A stretch of DNA of 64,000 nt from assembly GCF_965227785.1 (NCBI RefSeq), contig NZ_OZ245785.1, forward strand, positions 2,046,001-2,110,000, in the 5' to 3' direction. A program made the translations under genes and the position numbers. The notes beneath the pieces were generated by a model that was not told where the DNA came from, did no database searches, and saw only the letters and a list, made by a program, of their open reading frames with translations. Source of the DNA: Gracilimonas sp965227785 (GTDB lineage: Bacteria; Bacteroidota; Rhodothermia; Balneolales; Balneolaceae). The first letter of the stretch is position 1. Each line of letters begins with the position of its first letter. Below, in pieces: positions 25,138 through 33,132 of the stretch.

Positions 25138-27000
25138 ATGAAGAAAGCATTTCTCCTTTTTCTATCCTTTTTCATTTTATCAGCACTGGTTCAGGCTCAG
25201 ATTCCGGAAGAAATTGAAATAGTTGATCCCCCATTCTGGTGGGTTGAAATGCCGGTTAATGAACTACAGATCCAACTCTATGGAGAAGAACTGGGGCATT
25301 ACCGGGCATCTGTAGATTATCCCGGTGTGGAAATAACTGCTCAATACGCCGTTGACTCACCAAATTATTTATTTCTCTACTTCTCAATTTCTGAAGATGC
25401 CCAAGCCGGAACCATGCCCATTTCCTTAACCCGGAAAGGAAAAAGCATCACTTTGAATTACGAACTGAAAACCCGGGAATCTCAGAAAGGCCGTCATCAG
25501 GGGTTTGATGCTTCTGATGTTATTTACCTCATGATGCCCGACCGTTTTGCCAATGGAGATCCATCCAACGATAGTGTTGAGGGCATGCTGGAAACGGCGG
25601 ACCGATCCAATCCTGAACGGCGTCAGGGTGGAGATATTCAGGGCGTAATGGATCATCTGGATTACATCAAAGAATTAGGCATGACTGCCATCTGGTTCAC
25701 ACCCATTATCGAAAATGATATGTCCGCCGAATATGGAGCTTATCACGGGTATGCCGCCACTGACCTTTACCGGGTTGACCGCCGCTATGGAAGTAATGAG
25801 GAATACAAACAACTGGTTGAAGAAGCTCACTCAAAAGATATGAAAGTGATCATGGATATGATTCATAATCACATTGGCGACCGGCACTGGTGGATGGATG
25901 ATTTACCAACTTCTGACTGGTTACATGATATTGAAGAGTACGGAACCACCAACTTTCGCGGGGCAGTGGCTTCCGACCCTTATGCTTCTGAACATGATTC
26001 TGATAAGTTAATGAATGGCTGGTTTGTAAAGGAAATGCCCGACTTGAATCAAAAGAATGAGGTGCTTGCTGATTACCTCATTCAAAATACCATCTGGTGG
26101 ATTGAGTTCTCCGGAATTGATGGCATCCGCATGGATACCTATGTGTATCCCGACCAACAGTATATGGCTCGCTGGGCAAAAGAAGTGCTGGAAGCTTACC
26201 CTGATTTCAATATTGTGGGAGAATCTTGGGTAAATACCGTGCCCGCCGAAGCCTACTGGCAATATGATGAGCCCGGTGTGGATGACGGCTACAATTCAAA
26301 TCTTCCAAGCGTAACTGATTTTCAAATTGCTAATGCAATCCGCCAGGCTTTTAATGAAGACTTTGGCTGGCTGAATGGACTCAGTAAATTGTATTACGTG
26401 CTTTCTCAGGATTTTGTATATGCTGACCCCATGCTAAACGTGAATTTTCTGGACAACCATGACATGGGGCGCATTTACGAAACCGTGGGGAAAGACGAAG
26501 ACTACTTCAAAATGGCCTATGCTTTTCTGATGACGACTCGTGGAATCCCGCAGGTCTATTATGGAACAGAGTTAATGATGGCTCATGAAAACCGGGGCGG
26601 TGATGACGAAGCCTGGCGCCAAACCATGCCCGGCGGCTGGCCTGATGACGAGCGCAGCGTATTTACTGAAGAAGGCCGCACCGATAAGGAAAATGAAATC
26701 CTTGATTACATAACCACGCTCACCCAATGGCGGAATAATGCCATTGCAGTTCACGATGGCAAGCTTGTTCATTTTGTTCCTGAGAATAATACCTATGTCT
26801 ATTTCCGGATTCATGAAAAACAAACCGTGATGGTGGTGATGAATGCAAATGAAGACCCCGTTACTTTAGATCATAACCGATTTGCTGAAATTCTAAATGG
26901 TTTTGAACATGGGGTAAATGTGGTTTCGGAAGAAGAAATAGAAGTTTCCGGTGATTTCGAAGTGCCAGCAAAAACAACCGGTGTTTGGGAGCTGAGATAA
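25138..27000 (+). CDS. Secreted alpha-amylase-family enzyme (neopullulanase/cyclomaltodextrinase type)
   Basis: 620 residues with a signal peptide ending VQAQ, an N-terminal immunoglobulin-like cyclomaltodextrinase domain (about 25-115), the GH13 barrel from MMPDRFANGDP, and a C-terminal beta domain. The catalytic residues are visible: nucleophile Asp333 (IRMDTY), acid Glu362 (VGESW) and Asp442 (LDNHD). It hydrolyses alpha-1,4 glucans and similar maltooligosaccharides outside the cytoplasm, as SusA does in Bacteroides. It could supply maltodextrins to the malQ/glgB module at 43543-47257. No SusC/SusD pair is nearby. Confidence 0.92.
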   Translation: MKKAFLLFLSFFILSALVQAQIPEEIEIVDPPFWWVEMPVNELQIQLYGEELGHYRASVDYPGVEITAQYAVDSPNYLFLYFSISEDAQAGTMPISLTRKGKSITLNYELKTRESQKGRHQGFDASDVIYLMMPDRFANGDPSNDSVEGMLETADRSNPERRQGGDIQGVMDHLDYIKELGMTAIWFTPIIENDMSAEYGAYHGYAATDLYRVDRRYGSNEEYKQLVEEAHSKDMKVIMDMIHNHIGDRHWWMDDLPTSDWLHDIEEYGTTNFRGAVASDPYASEHDSDKLMNGWFVKEMPDLNQKNEVLADYLIQNTIWWIEFSGIDGIRMDTYVYPDQQYMARWAKEVLEAYPDFNIVGESWVNTVPAEAYWQYDEPGVDDGYNSNLPSVTDFQIANAIRQAFNEDFGWLNGLSKLYYVLSQDFVYADPMLNVNFLDNHDMGRIYETVGKDEDYFKMAYAFLMTTRGIPQVYYGTELMMAHENRGGDDEAWRQTMPGGWPDDERSVFTEEGRTDKENEILDYITTLTQWRNNAIAVHDGKLVHFVPENNTYVYFRIHEKQTVMVVMNANEDPVTLDHNRFAEILNGFEHGVNVVSEEEIEVSGDFEVPAKTTGVWELR

Positions 27001-27083
27001 TTACAGCATAATCAGACTCAACTCCATTAAACCTCCTTCCCAACCACTAACACTCCCCACTACAAACTTCACCTAAAAGGCCG

Positions 27084-27091
27084 TATCTTTA
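27084..27091 (+). promoter_or_regulatory. Possible -7 promoter element for prfC
   Basis: TATCTTTA, 35 bp before prfC, resembles the TAnnTTTG element of Bacteroidota promoters. The same word precedes glgB at 43508. No clear -33 element was found. Confidence 0.3.
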
Positions 27092-27125
27092 AAACTTAAT
27101 CAAGCAAGCAGTCTAAAAAACCACT

Positions 27126-28733
27126 ATGAGTACGGCCACAGCCGAATCAAATATCATCAAAGAGGCGAAAAAGCGACGCACCTTCGCCATTATATCTCAC
27201 CCAGATGCGGGTAAAACAACCCTAACGGAAAAACTGTTGCTGTATGGTGGAGCGCTGCACGAGGCGGGATCTATCCGGGCGCGTAAAGCTACCCGTCACG
27301 CCGCCTCCGACTGGATGTCGATAGAGCAGGAGCGTGGCATTTCGGTAACTTCATCGGTGCTTCGGTTTGAGAAAGAAGGCATCAAGTACAACCTGCTGGA
27401 TACTCCCGGTCACAAAGACTTTTCTGAGGATACGCTCCGAACATTGGTTGCTGCCGACTCCGGACTTATGGTAATTGACGTGGCTAAAGGGGTTGAGGAA
27501 CAAACCGAGAAATTATTTGAGGTTTGTAAGCTGCGTGAAGTGCCTGTTATCACTTTTGTGAACAAGTGTGACCGGCCCGGCATGGAGCCGCTGGAAATAC
27601 TCAGCAATATTGAGAATAAGCTGGGGATAGAAGCCGTTCCGGCAAGCTGGCCCATGGGATATGGACAAAAATTCCAGGGCATTTATGATGTGATCGAGAA
27701 GAAAGTGCACATGTATCAAAAGACAGAGCATGGTGCAAAGAAGGCCGTTACGGAAGTACTTGATCTTGAAGATGCCATTGAAGCTTCGTCTATGTCGAGC
27801 GTGGAAAAGGAAGCCTTTGAAGAAGAGGTGATGCTGATTGACGACATGTACGAAAACATGGATCGTGAAGCGTATGCTACCGGAAAAGTAACACCTGTAT
27901 TTTTTGGGTCCGCCCTGCACAACTTTGGGCTGGATGTATTCCTGAATTACTTCCATCAGCTTGCCCCTCACCCTCAGCAGTACAAAACTCCGGAAGGTTT
28001 GGCCAGAGATCTTAACGATGGCTTCTCCGGGTTTATCTTCAAGATGCAGGCTAACATGAATCCTGATCACCGCGACTGTGCCGCTTTTATCCGGGTTGCT
28101 TCAGGTCGGTTTGAACGAGGACAACAGGTAACCATCGCCGGAAATGGGAAAAAAGTAAAAATGTCGACCCCGCATACTTTGATGGGTGACGACCGTCAAC
28201 TGCTGGAAGATGCCTACCCGGGAGATATTGTTTCTATTTTCAATCCCGGTTCATTCCGCATCGGAACCACTATTTTCGAGAAGAATGAGGTGAAGTTCGA
28301 CGTGATTCCGCTTTTTACCCCGGAGCATTTTCAGAAAGTGGCCACTAAAGATCCTTTCAAACGAAAGCAGCTTCGGGAAGGACTAAAACAGCTTTCCGAA
28401 GAAGGGGTGGTTCATGTATTTGAGGTACCAAACGGAGTAGGAAATGAATTGCTGCTTGGAACTGTAGGAGTCCTGCAGTTTGAAGTGGTGGAACACCGCA
28501 TGCTTTCAGAATATGGAGTGGAGCTCATCAAAACACCGGTATCCTACTTTTGTGCCCGCTGGTTACCCAACGACAGGGATGATGTGATTGAAAAACTGGA
28601 AGCCAGTTATTCAACGCACGTCACAAAAGACATGGAAGAAAATCCCATTGTGCTGTTCGATTCTCAATATGCCCTTTCACAAGGAGAGGAAAAAGTAGGC
28701 GCCGAAAACCTTTACAAGTTCAAACAAGGCTAA
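27126..28733 (+). CDS. prfC: Peptide chain release factor 3
   Basis: 535 residues of a translational GTPase. G1 is HPDAGKTTL, switch elements appear as ERGISVTSSV, G3 as DTPGHKDF and G4 as NKCD. The segment SIRARKATRHAASDWMSIEQERGIS is typical of RF3 and distinguishes it from EF-G. Domain II and the C-terminal domain are complete. RF3 drives release of RF1 and RF2 after termination. It has no partner gene nearby. The downstream hairpin at 28735 begins right after its stop. Confidence 0.96.
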   Translation: MSTATAESNIIKEAKKRRTFAIISHPDAGKTTLTEKLLLYGGALHEAGSIRARKATRHAASDWMSIEQERGISVTSSVLRFEKEGIKYNLLDTPGHKDFSEDTLRTLVAADSGLMVIDVAKGVEEQTEKLFEVCKLREVPVITFVNKCDRPGMEPLEILSNIENKLGIEAVPASWPMGYGQKFQGIYDVIEKKVHMYQKTEHGAKKAVTEVLDLEDAIEASSMSSVEKEAFEEEVMLIDDMYENMDREAYATGKVTPVFFGSALHNFGLDVFLNYFHQLAPHPQQYKTPEGLARDLNDGFSGFIFKMQANMNPDHRDCAAFIRVASGRFERGQQVTIAGNGKKVKMSTPHTLMGDDRQLLEDAYPGDIVSIFNPGSFRIGTTIFEKNEVKFDVIPLFTPEHFQKVATKDPFKRKQLREGLKQLSEEGVVHVFEVPNGVGNELLLGTVGVLQFEVVEHRMLSEYGVELIKTPVSYFCARWLPNDRDDVIEKLEASYSTHVTKDMEENPIVLFDSQYALSQGEEKVGAENLYKFKQG

Positions 28734-28734
28734 G

Positions 28735-28775
28735 AACTTCGAACCCCGAACACCCAACTTTAAATGTTCGAAGTT
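28735..28775. repeat. GTTCGAAGTT-type intergenic inverted repeat
   Basis: AACTTCGAAC (28735-28744) pairs exactly with GTTCGAAGTT (28766-28775), and further GATGTTC/GTTCGATGTTC words follow to about 28798. It lies between convergent prfC and the metalloprotease gene and could act as a bidirectional stop, although no T-tract is present. The same GAACATTGAACA words recur near 63877-63905. Confidence 0.5.
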
Positions 28776-28805
28776 GGATGTTCCTTGTTCGATGTTCAAT
28801 TCAGC

Positions 28806-29594
28806 TTACTTACCACCATTAGCTTGTAAGTCGGCAATGCAATTGGCATCAAGTGGCGGGATTTGCTCTCCTAAAAACTGACCAAATGCACCTGCATTTT
28901 CCATGGCGTAGTACATCAGGCAGCTGTCGTTATCACAGTGTCGTCCGTGTTCCGTATCCTGGTGATTCGTCTGCATCTCAGTTCCGGATCCGGGAATATT
29001 AACTAAACCAAATAAGTGACCGAATTCGTGTCGGAAAGAAACAGACTCCGTTAATCTTCTGGACGGTTCATTAAACCCCCCACTCACTTCTTCATAGGTT
29101 GCACCAAAAAAGGCATTTGAAGTATTATAGTATGCGATAGCCAATACATTTCCGCTTTCAAACTCTCCATCTACAATAATCATGTAAGCCCTGAGTGTGC
29201 CGTCTTCTACAGAGGTAAATTCATCACGATGTTCTTCTTCCAGGGCTCGGATTTCACTTGCCGTGTAAGAAGATTGGCCTGCTGCCGGGATTTCTGTTGG
29301 TTCTTTTATAACAACGGATTGTTTATTTAGTCGCTGTTCTAAAAATGCTTTGAGACTGTCCAATGCCTCGGCATTTGGCGCATAGCCCTGCATATAATCT
29401 ATCTCTACTTCAAGAGAAGTGAATGTTTCACCTGATAGAAAGTCATTTGCAGAGTGACCGGGGTTTTGCTTGTGAGAGTATACGATCTCATTGTCATCAT
29501 CATTGCCGGTAGAATTATCGAGGCAGCCTGCACTAAATGCAATTAAAGTTACAATTAGCGTGCTAAGTATGGTCTTGGATGTCAAAAATTTCAT
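28806..29594 (-). CDS. Membrane metalloprotease-type lipoprotein
   Basis: 262 residues with a lipoprotein signal (lipobox FSAGC, Cys24). A zincin motif HEFGHLFGL starts at His189, giving the ligands His189 and His193 with catalytic Glu190. A downstream cluster (EHGRHC, then CDNDSCLMYY) supplies candidate third ligands (His216 or His219) and a metzincin-like Met turn. This pattern matches exported Bacteroidota proteins annotated as membrane metalloproteases. The protease activity is plausible from the motif; substrates are unknown. Confidence 0.8.
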   Translation of the reverse strand: MKFLTSKTILSTLIVTLIAFSAGCLDNSTGNDDDNEIVYSHKQNPGHSANDFLSGETFTSLEVEIDYMQGYAPNAEALDSLKAFLEQRLNKQSVVIKEPTEIPAAGQSSYTASEIRALEEEHRDEFTSVEDGTLRAYMIIVDGEFESGNVLAIAYYNTSNAFFGATYEEVSGGFNEPSRRLTESVSFRHEFGHLFGLVNIPGSGTEMQTNHQDTEHGRHCDNDSCLMYYAMENAGAFGQFLGEQIPPLDANCIADLQANGGK

Positions 29595-29730
29595 GGTTGA
29601 TATTTCATTGTTTTAATTCACACACTTAAATGCATAGTCTGAAAATATTGTTCCGCCAAATCGATGTCACTCTTCCGGTTTAAAGAAATTAAATGCTTTC
29701 TAATATGAGTACATATGTGTAATTTATGTT

Positions 29731-30816
29731 ATGACCTCTGCAATCCCCATCCGCAAGATTATCCATGTTGATATGGATGCATTTTATGCTGCTGTTGAAC
29801 AGCGGGATAATCCCGAGTTACGTGGAAAGCCGGTAATTGTGGGGGGCTCACCCAGCGGACGTGGAGTTGTGGCAACCGCCAGCTATGAAGCCCGGAAATT
29901 TGGGGTTCACTCAGCCATGCCGGCTTCACAGGCAGTTCGTCTTTGTCCCCATGGTATTTTTGTAAAAGCTAATTTTGATGCCTACAAAAAAGCCTCTCAG
30001 CAAATTCGCGAAATCTTCTTTGAATACACGGATTTAGTGGAACCTCTATCTATGGACGAAGCTTTTCTCGATGTCACCGAAAATCACAAAGGCATTCCAT
30101 CGGCCACTCTGATCGCCAAAGAGATTAAAGAAAAGATTTTTGAAGTCACCAAGTTAACGGCCTCAGCGGGGGTTGCTCACAATAAATTTCTGGCTAAAGT
30201 TGCCTCCGACATCAACAAGCCGGATGGATTAACCCTAATCACCCCTGAAAAAGCAGAAGCCTTTTTGGAGGAGCTGGATATCAAGCAGTTTTTTGGGGTG
30301 GGAAGGGCAACACAGAAAAAGATGCATGCCGTCGGTATTAAAACCGGGGCTGACTTAAAAGAATGGAGTGAAATTGATTTGGTTAAGGCTTTTGGGAAGT
30401 CCGGTCGTTTCTATTATCGAATTGTTCGGGGGATCGATAATCGGGAAGTGAAGCCGCACCGGGTGCGAAAGTCGTATGGTAAGGAGCGCACTTTTTCTGA
30501 AGACATCGATAGCCTGGAATGGATTCATAACTTTCTGGACGAGCTGGCTCAAACCATTTCAGAGGGTATGAAGAAGATTAACGCGGCCGGTAAAACCATC
30601 ACTCTTAAGGTCCGCTACAGAAACTTCGATACTATCACACGAAGTTACTCCCTCCCGCATTATACCAACCGATATTCCGACATCACCGAAGTTGTTCGAA
30701 AGTTGCTGGAAGAAACAGAAGTGGGAACCCGGCCGGTACGATTATTAGGAATTACCCTATCCAATTTAAACCTGAATGAGAAAACCGTGTATGAGCAATT
30801 GGAGCTTAGTTTGTAG
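29731..30816 (+). CDS. dinB: DNA polymerase IV (Y family)
   Basis: 361 residues. The catalytic acidic residues are present: Asp14 and Asp16 in HVDMDAFYAAVE, and Asp109-Glu110 in SMDEAFLDV. The thumb helix-hairpin-helix (FFGVGRATQKKMHAVGI) and the little-finger domain follow. The enzyme does translesion synthesis and lacks proofreading. Convergent or divergent partner genes of SOS cassettes (imuA/imuB, dnaE2) are absent. The 5' region shows no obvious LexA box. Confidence 0.96.
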   Translation: MTSAIPIRKIIHVDMDAFYAAVEQRDNPELRGKPVIVGGSPSGRGVVATASYEARKFGVHSAMPASQAVRLCPHGIFVKANFDAYKKASQQIREIFFEYTDLVEPLSMDEAFLDVTENHKGIPSATLIAKEIKEKIFEVTKLTASAGVAHNKFLAKVASDINKPDGLTLITPEKAEAFLEELDIKQFFGVGRATQKKMHAVGIKTGADLKEWSEIDLVKAFGKSGRFYYRIVRGIDNREVKPHRVRKSYGKERTFSEDIDSLEWIHNFLDELAQTISEGMKKINAAGKTITLKVRYRNFDTITRSYSLPHYTNRYSDITEVVRKLLEETEVGTRPVRLLGITLSNLNLNEKTVYEQLELSL

Positions 30817-30887
30817 TGTTACCGTGTTATTGTGTTAACGGGCTTAGGCAAATTTCAGGGTAAATTAGCCCGTTAACACGGTAACAC
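30816..30887. repeat. Large GTGTTACCGTGTTA-type intergenic hairpin
   Basis: The arm 30867-30887 (AGCCCGTTAACACGGTAACAC) is the reverse complement of 30816-30844, except that the left side carries an extra 8-base TTGTGTTA, so the hairpin has a bulge. It begins at the end of dinB. No T-run, so it is not a canonical terminator, though such stems can still protect or stop transcripts. Related words occur at 57899-57978. Confidence 0.55.
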
Positions 30888-30978
30888 ATCCAAACACTAA
30901 CACTTTCGACACTATCATTTTACCGAGATAATCGTGAATTTCCCCACATTACAATTAACCCAAAGAAATTGACATACA

Positions 30979-31812
30979 ATGAGTGACGGTTACGGATTAC
31001 TAAAAGGAAAAAAAGGAATCATTTTCGGAGCGCTTGATGACCGAAGTATTGCCTGGAGAATTGCCCTGGCTTGTAAGCGTGAGGGTGCAGACTTCGTTCT
31101 TTCAAATGCCCCTATTGCATTACGCCTCGGAGCTCTGGATAAACTCGGAGAAGAAACCGGCGCCCCCATCATCCCCTGCGATGTAACCAAGGATGATGAA
31201 ATCGAAGAGTTGATGGCTAAAACCAAAGAACACCTGGGTGGTGTCGACTTCATCCTGCATGCCATCGGGATGTCCCCAAATGTTCGTAAGAAAAAAGAAT
31301 ATACCGACCTGAACTACAACTGGTATCAGCAAACACTGGATGTTTCCGCTATTTCATTGCACCGGGTGCTGCACCATGCCGAGAAAACGGATATTTTGAA
31401 TGACGGCGGCAGCGTTGTGGCTCTTTCTTATATCGGTGCACAGCGAATTTTCTCTAAGTATTCGGATATGAACGATGCCAAAGCCCTGCTGGAAAGTATC
31501 GCCCGAAATTATGGAAGCCGACTGGCTGACCGAGGTATTAGAGTAAACACCGTTTCGCAGGCACCTACCAAAACCTCTGCCGGAACCGGTATTAAAGGCT
31601 TTGATGGCATGTACACTTTTGCAGAGAAAATTGCCCCCATGGGTAACCCCTCTGCCGATGAATGTGCCGATTACTGCGTAACGCTATTCTCAGACCTGAC
31701 ACGCAAAGTAACCATGCAGAACCTGTACCATGACGGTGGTTTTGTGACAGCCGGTATTTCTGAGGATATGATTAACGACCTCGCCAAGCTGTACTCAAAC
31801 GACGACGAATAA
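30979..31812 (+). CDS. fabI: Enoyl-[acyl-carrier-protein] reductase (NADH)
   Basis: 277 residues of FabI type. The start LLKGKKGIIFGALDDRSIAW has the divergent cofactor loop of enoyl reductases. The catalytic pair is Tyr161 and Lys168, with Met164 between them, in the Y-x6-K spacing of FabI. SQAPTKTSAGTGI is the flexible substrate loop. It does the last reduction of each fatty-acid elongation cycle. It lies 3 nt before ruvC, an unusual neighbour but likely on one transcript. Confidence 0.95.
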   Translation: MSDGYGLLKGKKGIIFGALDDRSIAWRIALACKREGADFVLSNAPIALRLGALDKLGEETGAPIIPCDVTKDDEIEELMAKTKEHLGGVDFILHAIGMSPNVRKKKEYTDLNYNWYQQTLDVSAISLHRVLHHAEKTDILNDGGSVVALSYIGAQRIFSKYSDMNDAKALLESIARNYGSRLADRGIRVNTVSQAPTKTSAGTGIKGFDGMYTFAEKIAPMGNPSADECADYCVTLFSDLTRKVTMQNLYHDGGFVTAGISEDMINDLAKLYSNDDE

Positions 31813-31815
31813 TTT

Positions 31816-32391
31816 ATGCCTGACATCATCCTCGGTATTGATCCCGGCTCCCGAAACACCGGCTATGCCTTGTTGACGGAAGAGAACGGAAAGCTGATCG
31901 CCCTGCGGTGTGATGTAATCCGAATGGCCGATATTGACGATCATGCCGAGCGATTGCAGGTTATTTTTGATCAGATTTCCGGAATCATCCGTTCCAATCA
32001 GCCCACATCCTGTGCGGTTGAAACCCCGGTTTATGGGGTTGACCCCATGGCCATGCTGAAGTTAGGTCGGGCACAGGCGGCTGCCATGCTGGCTATTAAA
32101 AACTCCGGACGGGAAGTAACCGAGTATTTTCCGAAGGTGGTTAAAAAGTCCATTACCGGAAACGGAAACGCCAGCAAAGAGCAGGTGGCCTTCATGCTGA
32201 ATAAAATGGTAAAGCTGCCGGATGAGAAGCTATCCAATGACGCCACAGATGCTTTGGCCGTGGCCTGGTGTCATTTGATGAAGGGGCAGGGAATCTCAGG
32301 TTCATCCAAAAAGAAAACGCATCAAAATAACAAAAAAGGCGATTGGGCCAGTTTTGTTGAAGACAATCCAGACAGGGTGAAAGGATTGTAA
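31816..32391 (+). CDS. ruvC: Holliday junction resolvase RuvC
   Basis: 191 residues. The acidic catalytic residues are Asp9 (LGIDPGSRNTGYAL), Glu69 (VETPVYG), and Asp142 with Asp145 (NDATDALAVAWCH). RuvC cuts Holliday junctions symmetrically with RuvAB. ruvA follows 102 bp downstream; ruvB is not in the window. A Lys-rich tail (SKKKTHQNNKKG) extends beyond the standard fold. Confidence 0.96.
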   Translation: MPDIILGIDPGSRNTGYALLTEENGKLIALRCDVIRMADIDDHAERLQVIFDQISGIIRSNQPTSCAVETPVYGVDPMAMLKLGRAQAAAMLAIKNSGREVTEYFPKVVKKSITGNGNASKEQVAFMLNKMVKLPDEKLSNDATDALAVAWCHLMKGQGISGSSKKKTHQNNKKGDWASFVEDNPDRVKGL

Positions 32392-32440
32392 TTCGTGGAA
32401 GCGGACTCTAAAACAAACTGTTGTTACTAACCCAAACTGT

Positions 32441-32462
32441 CATTCCCTCGAAAGCGGGAATC
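32441..32462. repeat. REP-like palindrome (CATTCCC...GGGAATC)
   Basis: The 22-bp segment between ruvC and ruvA pairs ATTCCC with GGGAAT around CTCGAAAGC. It strongly resembles the CATTCCCGCGAAAGCGGGAATC type of REP element seen in many bacteria. It is a single copy here; no RAYT transposase is in the window. Confidence 0.6.
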
Positions 32463-32493
32463 TTGATACATATATAAAAACAATTTATTACGT

Positions 32494-33090
32494 ATGATCG
32501 CATTTTTGAAAGGGTACATCGAAGAAAAGAAAGAAGGCGTTGTAGTTCTCGACGTTCAGGGCGTGGGCTATCGGGTTGAAATTTCATCCATCACCCAGGA
32601 ACAACTGGAAAGCGCCGGCTCGGAAGTTAAACTCCTGACCTACCATCATATCACCGACAGCGATGAACGCCTTTTTGGCTTCTTTTCCACCGATGAGAAA
32701 GCCCTTTTCGAAAAATTGATAACCGTGAAAGGAGTAGGACCAAAGCTGGGGCTCACCATTCTTTCAGGATTGCCCGCCGATCAGCTTATTGGTGCGATAA
32801 CCGGATCGGATGCAGCAACTCTGTCTAAAGTACCCGGAATTGGCAAGAAAACAGCCGAACGTATTATTGTTGAACTCAAAGACAAGCTGGCTGAATACGC
32901 CGTTTCTGCCGGTGTTACCCCAACAGGATCTCAGGAAGCTGGGGTTACCGGGGAAGCAATATCAGCTCTTGAGTCATTGGGCTTCAAGAAAAAAGAATCC
33001 GAACAAGCGGTGCTTAAAGCCATTAAAAACACCGGCAGTGATGATCCTTCTGTAATCATTAAGAAAGCGCTGGCCAGCCTGAATAAGTAA
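32494..33090 (+). CDS. ruvA: Holliday junction branch migration protein RuvA
   Basis: 198 residues: an OB-fold domain (about 1-63), tandem helix-hairpin-helix motifs (GVGPKLGLTILSG and VPGIGKKTAERII, about 78-125), and the flexible C-terminal RuvB-binding domain (about 150-198). It binds four-way junctions and loads the RuvB motor. ruvC lies upstream, split from it by a REP-like palindrome. Length and motifs are normal. Confidence 0.96.
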   Translation: MIAFLKGYIEEKKEGVVVLDVQGVGYRVEISSITQEQLESAGSEVKLLTYHHITDSDERLFGFFSTDEKALFEKLITVKGVGPKLGLTILSGLPADQLIGAITGSDAATLSKVPGIGKKTAERIIVELKDKLAEYAVSAGVTPTGSQEAGVTGEAISALESLGFKKKESEQAVLKAIKNTGSDDPSVIIKKALASLNK

Positions 33091-33132
33091 TCATTCTCCG
33101 AAGCACGTCATTACTGTCAGTTCCAATAACCT

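Noticed and set aside
27513..28070. 185-codon open frame on the minus strand inside prfC
   Set aside because: Shadow of prfC, whose GTPase motifs run through this part.
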